From: Microbacterium sp. Root166
GTDB lineage: Bacteria > Actinomycetota > Actinomycetes > Actinomycetales > Microbacteriaceae
NCBI RefSeq assembly: GCF_001427145.1
Contig: NZ_LMGL01000002.1
Coordinates: 124,001 to 188,000, forward strand
DNA: 64,000 nt
Reading direction: 5' to 3'
Shown one piece after another: positions 58,582-64,000 of this stretch; the first letter of the stretch is position 1; every line of letters begins with the position of its first letter. The notes below the pieces were generated by a model. The model had not been told where the DNA came from. It made no database searches and saw only the letters and a program-made list of their open reading frames with translations. Position numbers and translations under genes: made by a program.

Positions 58582-61164
58582 TCAGGCCTCCTGGGGAGCG
58601 AGTTCGACGCTGTCGATGACGAGGTCCTCGCCGCCGCCGAGCAGCTCGAGGCGCTCGATGCGGCCGACGGCCTGCAGATCGCCTTCCGCGAGGCGAAGGC
58701 GCTCGATCGTCTGGTCGTCGGCCCGAAGCGTCATCGAGGTGACCACGGTCTTCTGCGAAGCCTTGGCCTCGGTCTTGGCCCGACGGATGCCGATGAGTGC
58801 GGCGCTGGCCGCCGAGAGCACGTGGGGGTCGCCCTCGATGCCGAGCGGCTCCGGCCACGGCGCGGTGTGCACCGAGCCGTCGTTGAACCATGACCAGGAC
58901 TCCTCGGCCGCGAACGAGACCACCGGCGCGAACAGGCGCAGCAGCGCCGACAGCGCGGTGCGCAGCGCGAGCGCGGCGGATGCCTGCCCCACATCGGTCT
59001 GGTTGTACGCGCGCTCCTTGACGAGTTCGAGGTAGTCGTCGCAGAACGTCCAGAAGAACGACTCGGTCACTTCGAGCGCGCGCGCGTGGTCGAAGGACTC
59101 GAGCGCCTTCGTGGCGTCGCGCACGACGGCGTCGAGCGTGGCCAGCATCGAGGCGTCGAGCGCATGCGTGACCTGAGCGCCCTCGGGCACGGGGAAGGAC
59201 AGCACGAACTTCGCCGCGTTGAGCACCTTGATGGCCAGGCGGCGGCCGATCTTGATCTGCGTCGGGTTCTGCGGGTCGAAGGCGGCGTCCGTGCCGAGGC
59301 GGCTCGACGCGGCCCAGTAGCGGACGGCGTCCGAGCCGTGCTGAGCGAGGATGTCGGCGGGAGTGACGACGTTGCCCTTGGACTTGGACATCTTCTTGCG
59401 ATCGGGGTCCACGATGAAGCCGGAGATCGCGGCATCCGACCACGGTGCGCGCCCGTCTTCCAGGGCGCTGCGCAGCATCGTCGAGAACAGCCAGGTGCGG
59501 ATGATGTCCTGGCCCTGAGGGCGCACGTCGAACGGGGCGACGAGGTTCCACAGCTCGGGGTCGCGCTCCCAGCCGCCGGCGAGCTGCGGCGTGAGCGACG
59601 AGGTCGCCCACGTGTCGAAGATGTCCTTCTCGCCGTCGAAGCCACCGGGCACGCCGCGCTGGTCCTCGGTGTAGCCCGCGGGTACGTCGGTCGTGGGGTC
59701 GACGGGCAGCGCGGCGAGGTCGGGCGTGAGCACACGCGAGTAGTCGCGGGTCCCGTTCTCGTCCAGCGCGTACCAGACCGGGATCGGCACGCCGAAGAAC
59801 CGCTGGCGCGAGACGAGCCAGTCGCCGGTGAGGCCGTTCGTCCAGTTCTCGTAGCGCACGCGCATGAAGTCGGGGTGCCACGACACCTCGCGGCCGAGCG
59901 CGAGGAGCTTGTCGCGCAGCGCCTCGTCGCGGGCGCCGTTGCGGAGGTACCACTGGCGGGTCGACACGATCTCGAGCGGGCGGTCGCCCTTCTCGAAGAA
60001 CTTGACCGCGTGCGTGAAGGGCTTGGGGTCGCCCTCCATCTCGCCGGACTCCTGGAGCAACTCGACGACGCGCTTCTTGGCGCTGAACACCGTCTTGCCT
60101 GCGAGCTCCGCGAACGCCGCCTTCGCGGCATCCGTCACGATCACGTCCGGCGCCTCGTCCATGACACGGCCGTCCTGCCCGAGGATCGTGCGGTTGGGCA
60201 GGTCGAGCTCGCGCCACCAGATGATGTCGGTGACGTCGCCGAACGTGCAGATCATGGCGATGCCCGAGCCCTTGTCCTGCTGGGCGAGCGGGTGGGCGAG
60301 CACCGGCACCTCGACGTCGAACAGCGGGGTGCGCACCGTCGTGCCGAACAGCGGCTGGTAGCGCTCGTCGTCCGGGTGCGCCACGAGAGCGACGCAGGCC
60401 GGAAGGAGCTCGGGGCGCGTCGTCTCGATGTGGACGTCGCCGGAGCCGTCGCTCTTGTGGAAGGCGACGCGGTGGTACGCGGCCGGCTGGTCGCGGTCCT
60501 CGAGCTCGGCCTGCGCGATGGCCGAGCGGAAGTCGATGTCCCAGAGCGTGGGGGCCATCGCCTGATAGGCCTCACCGCGCTCGAGGTTGCGCAGGAACGC
60601 CAGCTGGCTGGTGCGCATCGTGTCGTCCGAGATCGTGCGGTAGGTCTGGGTCCAGTCGACGCTCAGGCCCAGCGCGCGCCACAGCGCCTCGAAGTGCTTC
60701 TCGTCCTCGACGGTGAGCTTCTCGCACAGCTCGATGAAGTTGCGACGGCTGACCGGCACCTGGTCCGCCGCGCGGCTGCTCTTGTTGTCGCCGCCCTCGT
60801 ACGGGGGCGTGAAGTCGGCGTCGTAGGGGAGCGTCGGGTCGCAGCGCACGCCGTAGTAGTTCTGGACGCGGCGCTCGGTGGGCAGGCCGTTGTCGTCCCA
60901 GCCCATGGGGTAGAAGACCGTCTTGCCGCGCATGCGCTCGAAGCGCACCTTGACGTCGGTGTGCGTGTAGCTGAAGACGTGCCCGATGTGCAGGCTGCCC
61001 GAGGCCGTCGGAGGGGGAGTGTCGATCGAGAAGATGCCGGCGCGGCCGACCTCGGCGGCGCGGACGCGGTCGAACAGGTACGTGCCCTGCTCGGTCCACG
61101 CGGCATCCCACTTGCTCTCGAGACCTTCGAGGGCGGGCTTGTCGGGAATCTGCGCGTCGGCCAC
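58582..61164 (-). CDS. valS: Valine--tRNA ligase
   Basis: An 860-residue class I aminoacyl-tRNA synthetase. HIGH signature at residues 59-62 (SLHIGHVFSYTHTD), MGWDDNGLPTERRVQNYYGV is the ValS-specific region, the editing domain includes HIETTRPELLPACVALVAHP, and the KMSKSKGN loop lies near residue 588. The protein ends with an anticodon-binding domain. Unlike many ValS it lacks a long C-terminal coiled coil, which fits the shorter actinobacterial/archaeal-like form. Confidence 0.96.
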   Translation of the reverse strand: MADAQIPDKPALEGLESKWDAAWTEQGTYLFDRVRAAEVGRAGIFSIDTPPPTASGSLHIGHVFSYTHTDVKVRFERMRGKTVFYPMGWDDNGLPTERRVQNYYGVRCDPTLPYDADFTPPYEGGDNKSSRAADQVPVSRRNFIELCEKLTVEDEKHFEALWRALGLSVDWTQTYRTISDDTMRTSQLAFLRNLERGEAYQAMAPTLWDIDFRSAIAQAELEDRDQPAAYHRVAFHKSDGSGDVHIETTRPELLPACVALVAHPDDERYQPLFGTTVRTPLFDVEVPVLAHPLAQQDKGSGIAMICTFGDVTDIIWWRELDLPNRTILGQDGRVMDEAPDVIVTDAAKAAFAELAGKTVFSAKKRVVELLQESGEMEGDPKPFTHAVKFFEKGDRPLEIVSTRQWYLRNGARDEALRDKLLALGREVSWHPDFMRVRYENWTNGLTGDWLVSRQRFFGVPIPVWYALDENGTRDYSRVLTPDLAALPVDPTTDVPAGYTEDQRGVPGGFDGEKDIFDTWATSSLTPQLAGGWERDPELWNLVAPFDVRPQGQDIIRTWLFSTMLRSALEDGRAPWSDAAISGFIVDPDRKKMSKSKGNVVTPADILAQHGSDAVRYWAASSRLGTDAAFDPQNPTQIKIGRRLAIKVLNAAKFVLSFPVPEGAQVTHALDASMLATLDAVVRDATKALESFDHARALEVTESFFWTFCDDYLELVKERAYNQTDVGQASAALALRTALSALLRLFAPVVSFAAEESWSWFNDGSVHTAPWPEPLGIEGDPHVLSAASAALIGIRRAKTEAKASQKTVVTSMTLRADDQTIERLRLAEGDLQAVGRIERLELLGGGEDLVIDSVELAPQEA

Positions 61165-61264
61165 GGGGTCTCCTAGATCGATATGTGCGGCACTGTGTGA
61201 GCGTGCCTGAGTGTGGATGCTCGATTCTACCCGCGCACCGTCAGGCGGGCCGAACCCGGAGCTT

Positions 61265-61347
61265 CGCGCGTTCGCCAGGGATCGCCACTTTGCAAGTCGT
61301 TTGCGCCGGATGCCGCTTGCGAAGTGGCGATCTCCTGCGAAGTGGCG
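61265..61347. repeat. Hairpin repeat copy A, upstream of the nuclease-like gene
   Basis: 83-bp element. Against copy B it matches at about 73 of 83 positions, with the last 36 bp identical. The two 32-base arms (61265-61296 and 61316-61347) can pair at 25 positions around a 19-base loop. The pairing is best near the loop (13 of 14: CGCCACTTTGCAAG with CTTGCGAAGTGGCG). Confidence 0.85.
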
Positions 61348-61440
61348 CCGGCTCCTCCCCGCGGAGAGGTGCGCCCGCGCTTATCCACCGACCACTCGAC
61401 GCGGAGACCGCTTCGGATGCCGAGGACCGAGGCTGTCTGC

Positions 61441-62295
61441 GTGTCGAACATCGCGAAACAGTCGCCGGCGCTGATCGGCATGCTGGCAGCCGTTCGCCGC
61501 GGCGGCGGCGTCGCGCGCGCCCGCACCCTGATCGACGCCGGTCACAGCCGCTACACCGTTCGCAGAGCCGTGGAGTCCGGTCAGCTGATCCACGTCCGGC
61601 GAGACTGGGTCGCGCTTCCCGAGGCGGATCACGAACTCGTCTGGGCGGTGAGAGCCGGGGTCGTCGTCAGCTGCGTGAGCCAGGCCAAGCGCCTCGGGCT
61701 CTGGGTGCTGCGGGTCGATCGCCCGCACGCGGCGGTCGTCGGGGCTCGCAGGGTGCGAGCCGGGAATGCGACGGTGCACTGGGCGGAGCCGGTCGTGCCG
61801 CGGCATCCGGATGTCGTCGTCGACCCGATCGAGAACGTCCTTGCTCTCGTGGCTTCGTGCCAGCCGTTCGAGATGGCGCTCGCGGTGTGGGAGTCGGCGC
61901 TCCGCGGCGGAATGGTCGCGCGTGCGTCACTGGAGCGACTGCCCCTCGGAGCCCAGGCGCGGCGGATTCTCGGTGTCGCGTCGCCGTGGTCGGACTCCGG
62001 CCTCGAGTCGTTCGTGGTTCCCCGGCTGAGGTGGATGCGACTTCCGATCGTCCCGCAGGCGTGGATCGCCGGGCACCGCGTGGACTTCCTGATCGGCGAG
62101 CGACTCGTGCTGCAGATCGACGGCGGGCACCATGTCGGTGCGCAGCGGGCGGCCGACATCGAGCACGATGCGCAGCTGATGCTGCTCGGGTATCACGTCA
62201 TCCGGGTCGACTACCGGCAGGTCGTCGACCGCTGGCACATCGTGCAGGACACGATCATGCGGGCCGTGGCTCAGGGGCTCCACCTCGCCGGATGA
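61441..62295 (+). CDS. AbiEi-like / PD-(D/E)XK nuclease-fold protein
   Basis: A 284-residue protein from a GTG with CGAGG eight bases upstream; an ATG at 61417 is an alternative. The N-terminal part (ALIGMLAAVRRGGGVARARTL, then YTVRRAVESGQLIHVRRDWVAL) resembles the AbiEi_4 winged helix of type IV toxin-antitoxin antitoxins. The C-terminal part resembles the DUF559/MTES_1575-type restriction-endonuclease fold: Glu189, then VDFLIGERLVLQIDGGHH with Asp215, Gln225-x-Asp227 and paired His; the usual Glu of the ExD/ExK pair is Gln here. No toxin gene is adjacent. It is bracketed by two copies of an 83-bp hairpin repeat. Nuclease activity is inference. Confidence 0.78.
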   Translation: MSNIAKQSPALIGMLAAVRRGGGVARARTLIDAGHSRYTVRRAVESGQLIHVRRDWVALPEADHELVWAVRAGVVVSCVSQAKRLGLWVLRVDRPHAAVVGARRVRAGNATVHWAEPVVPRHPDVVVDPIENVLALVASCQPFEMALAVWESALRGGMVARASLERLPLGAQARRILGVASPWSDSGLESFVVPRLRWMRLPIVPQAWIAGHRVDFLIGERLVLQIDGGHHVGAQRAADIEHDAQLMLLGYHVIRVDYRQVVDRWHIVQDTIMRAVAQGLHLAG

Positions 62296-62305
62296 CCGCG
62301 GCGAC

Positions 62306-62388
62306 CGCCACTTCGCAAGAGATCGCCAGTTCGCAAGACGTTTTCGCCGGACGCCGCTTGCGAAGTGGCGATCTCCTGCGAAGTGGCG
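62306..62388. repeat. Hairpin repeat copy B, downstream of the nuclease-like gene
   Basis: Same orientation as copy A. Arms 62306-62337 and 62357-62388 pair at 30 of 32 positions around a 19-base loop; it begins ten bases after the stop codon. It lies between convergent genes and could also act as a terminator. Confidence 0.88.
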
Positions 62389-62404
62389 GAGTAGAGCGCC
62401 CGGC

Positions 62405-63067
62405 TCAGTCCTGGACGTCGATGCCGTGGGATGCCGCGAGCGCGCGGGCCAGCTGCTCCACCTGCCACGGGCTCAGCGTCGCGCCGCGCAGCGCGCCGAC
62501 GTTCAGGTAGGACGCGGCGTCGAGTCCGCGCAGATCGACGCTGTCGGCGCGCATGCCACCCGTGTCGACCTCGTCCGCGCGGGTGTTCTCGAACCGGACC
62601 CGCGTGAGCGTGGCCTGCGGCATGTCGAGGGTGACGATGGTGCAGTCGGCGACCAGCAGGTCCTCGACCTTGGCGCCGCCGAGCGAGAGGTAGTCGATGC
62701 GGACTCCGCGCAGCTCCACCTCGTCGATCCCGGCCGTCGCGAGGTCGAGAGTGCCGATGCGGCCTCCCGTGATCCGCACGCGCCGCAGGCGCGCGTCACG
62801 GGCGACGACGGTCGTCGCGCGCAGCTCCTCGATCGAGACATCGACGAGCGTCGCGCCGGTGAGATCGAGGCGGTCGACGGATGCCGCGGCCACCGTGCAC
62901 TCGGTGAGTGCGGCGTGCGCGGCATCCGTCACCGCATCGAGGTCCGTGATGCGCAGCTGGAAGTGATCGCCTCGGGCTGTGAGGCCCGGCGACTGATCCA
63001 GGCGCGGCGGGAGGTCGGGCGCTCCGATACGCGGCGGCTGCGGATGCACATCGGAGCGTCGGGCCAT
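62405..63067 (-). CDS. Pentapeptide-repeat-like protein
   Basis: A 220-residue protein whose central 150 residues show a loose five-residue periodicity with regularly spaced Leu/Val and small residues (VDRLDLTGATLVDVSIEELR, RVRITGGRIGTLDLATAGID, RVRFENTRADEVDTGGMRAD), as in right-handed beta-helix proteins. Some of these mimic DNA and bind gyrase; nothing here shows that. No signal peptide. The start at 63067 lies upstream of a charged, Pro-rich lead. Confidence 0.75.
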   Translation of the reverse strand: MARRSDVHPQPPRIGAPDLPPRLDQSPGLTARGDHFQLRITDLDAVTDAAHAALTECTVAAASVDRLDLTGATLVDVSIEELRATTVVARDARLRRVRITGGRIGTLDLATAGIDEVELRGVRIDYLSLGGAKVEDLLVADCTIVTLDMPQATLTRVRFENTRADEVDTGGMRADSVDLRGLDAASYLNVGALRGATLSPWQVEQLARALAASHGIDVQD

Positions 63068-63083
63068 GGAACGACCGTACCGA

Positions 63084-64000
63084 TCAGGCGGGGGCGACCT
63101 GCTCTTCGCGCTCGGCGGCTCCCGTGAACTCCGGCTCGATCGGCCGGCGCGAAGCCGCCCAGGCCGACACCAGGGTGACCGCCGACAGGATCGCCAGCAC
63201 GACGCCGGGGTGCCACCACGCGTTGCCGGTCGCGACGCCCAGCTCGAACGTCAGGTACGGCACGAACCCGCTGATGGTCGCCGCGAGCGCGTACGCGAAC
63301 GACAGCGCCGAGTAGCGGAAGTGGTCGGGGAACAGATCGTTCATGAGGCCGCCCAGCGCCGCCCACGCCATCGTCGGCAGGATGCCGCCGACGATCATGG
63401 TGCCGACGAGGATCGGGAAGGTCGCGAACTGCAGCAGCCAGTACATCGGGAACGCGATCAGCAGCGTGCCGATGGCGCCCCACAGCACGACCCGGGCGGA
63501 GCCGATCCGGTTGGCGAGGGCGCCGAACAGCGGGATCGTGACGAGCTGGACCAGGCCGCCGATCGTGGTGGCGATCAGCAGAGCGTCGAACGTGAAGCCG
63601 AGCTCGGTCACGCCGTAGTTGATCGTGTAGGTGTTCATCAGCGAGTAGGACCCGATGCCGAGGAGGGCCGCGCCGATCGCGATCGCCATGGCCGCCGGGC
63701 GCTGCGCGAACATGGTCACGAACGGCAGCCGATCGCGACGTCCCTCGGTCACCACGCCGCGGAACACGGGGGTCTCGGTGATCGACCAGCGCAGGTAGAG
63801 CGAGACGAGCAGCAGCGGGAACGCGAGCAGGAACGGAATGCGCCAGCCCCACTCGACCATCTGCTCGGTCGGCAGCGACAGGGTCAGGACGATGAAGACG
63901 ACAGCCGAGAGGATCGAGCCGACGGGGGAGCCGAGCTGGGGGATCGCGGCGTAGAACGCGCGCTTGACCCGGCCGGAGTGCTCCGTAGCGATGAGGATCG
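63084..64000 (-). CDS. MFS transporter, MHS (metabolite:H+ symporter) type, 5' partial
   Basis: The frame is open to the right edge, so the start lies outside the window; 305 residues are visible. The first visible part reads ILIATEHSGRVKRAFYAAIPQ; next come LGSPVGSIL and GWRIPFLLAFPLLLVSLYLR, then WSITETPVF after a helix. This pattern is diagnostic of the MHS/ProP-shikimate-citrate branch. Seven to eight hydrophobic helices follow. It likely imports an organic acid or compatible solute with protons; the substrate is not assignable. It ends 16 bp before the pentapeptide-like gene starts, so they may be co-transcribed. Confidence 0.9.
   Translation of the reverse strand, partial: ILIATEHSGRVKRAFYAAIPQLGSPVGSILSAVVFIVLTLSLPTEQMVEWGWRIPFLLAFPLLLVSLYLRWSITETPVFRGVVTEGRRDRLPFVTMFAQRPAAMAIAIGAALLGIGSYSLMNTYTINYGVTELGFTFDALLIATTIGGLVQLVTIPLFGALANRIGSARVVLWGAIGTLLIAFPMYWLLQFATFPILVGTMIVGGILPTMAWAALGGLMNDLFPDHFRYSALSFAYALAATISGFVPYLTFELGVATGNAWWHPGVVLAILSAVTLVSAWAASRRPIEPEFTGAAEREEQVAPA

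Noticed and set aside
61283..61347. CRISPR-like array made from the GCGAAGTGGCG words
   Set aside because: Only two tandem words within each hairpin copy, no regular spacers and no cas genes; they are arms of a hairpin element.
61441..62295. Type IV toxin-antitoxin pair
   Set aside because: The N-terminus is AbiEi-like, but no AbiEii-type nucleotidyltransferase toxin is next to it; the neighbours are valS and a pentapeptide-like protein.

Overview
The window is high-GC, densely packed bacterial chromosome. It reads as an actinobacterium of the family Microbacteriaceae, most like Microbacterium. The reasons are the gap-pgk-tpiA-secG-rbpA and ctaB | tkt-tal-pgi-zwf-opcA-pgl arrangement, the presence of RbpA, WhiA and OpcA (actinobacterial factors), two tandem clpP genes before clpX, many probable leaderless genes, and the constant recurrence of the word GGATGCC/GGCATCC. 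Genus is inference from gene order and sequence style; no search was run. Most of the window is conserved core genome, with accessory pieces in between.

Layout. 1-2.7 kb: the end of a nonulosonic (sialic-type) acid operon: a cytidylyltransferase-HAD phosphatase fusion cut by the window edge, a short NeuB-type synthase and a probable glycosyltransferase, joined by 4-bp overlaps. 2.7-4.1 kb: two small exported proteins on the minus strand. 4.1-4.6 kb: a hairpin-rich non-coding stretch. 4.6-9.5 kb: housekeeping and accessory genes (TraR/DksA-type zinc finger, YchJ-like, PEP mutase/isocitrate lyase family, DUF503, APC permease, DUF1653, a small membrane protein and a PH-domain protein). 9.7-11.2 kb: rpsA with a strong terminator. 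11.2-16 kb: a GIY-YIG protein, a histidine kinase coupled to a degenerate GGDEF-like membrane protein, and a convergent OmpR-type regulator with a long leader and an operator-like triple repeat.

16-30.5 kb: coaE, a Gly-rich protein, uvrB, an OhrR-like MarR regulator with a palindromic operator, a secreted 5'-nucleotidase, then uvrA-uvrC-rapZ-whiA and a superoxide dismutase. 30.6-34.3 kb: lower glycolysis with secG and rbpA. 34.3-42.5 kb, minus strand: the pentose phosphate operon tkt-tal-pgi-zwf-opcA-pgl, with ctaB diverging from it. Two tRNA genes (Gly-UCC, Pro-UGG) follow, then tig, clpP1, clpP2 and clpX (protein folding and proteolysis).

48.6-58.6 kb is more accessory: a beta-lactamase-fold hydrolase, an epoxide-hydrolase-like protein, a hotdog-fold protein, a methyltransferase, an alpha/beta-hydrolase-LuxR fusion, an M3 oligopeptidase, and an ArsR-like repressor/small protein/MFS exporter operon with four 14-bp-phased operator repeats. 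58.6-61.2 kb is valS. At 61.3-62.4 kb lies the most unusual piece: a gene with an AbiEi-like N-terminus and a PD-(D/E)XK-like C-terminus, bracketed by two copies of an 83-bp hairpin-forming repeat. A pentapeptide-like protein and a truncated MHS-type MFS transporter close the window.
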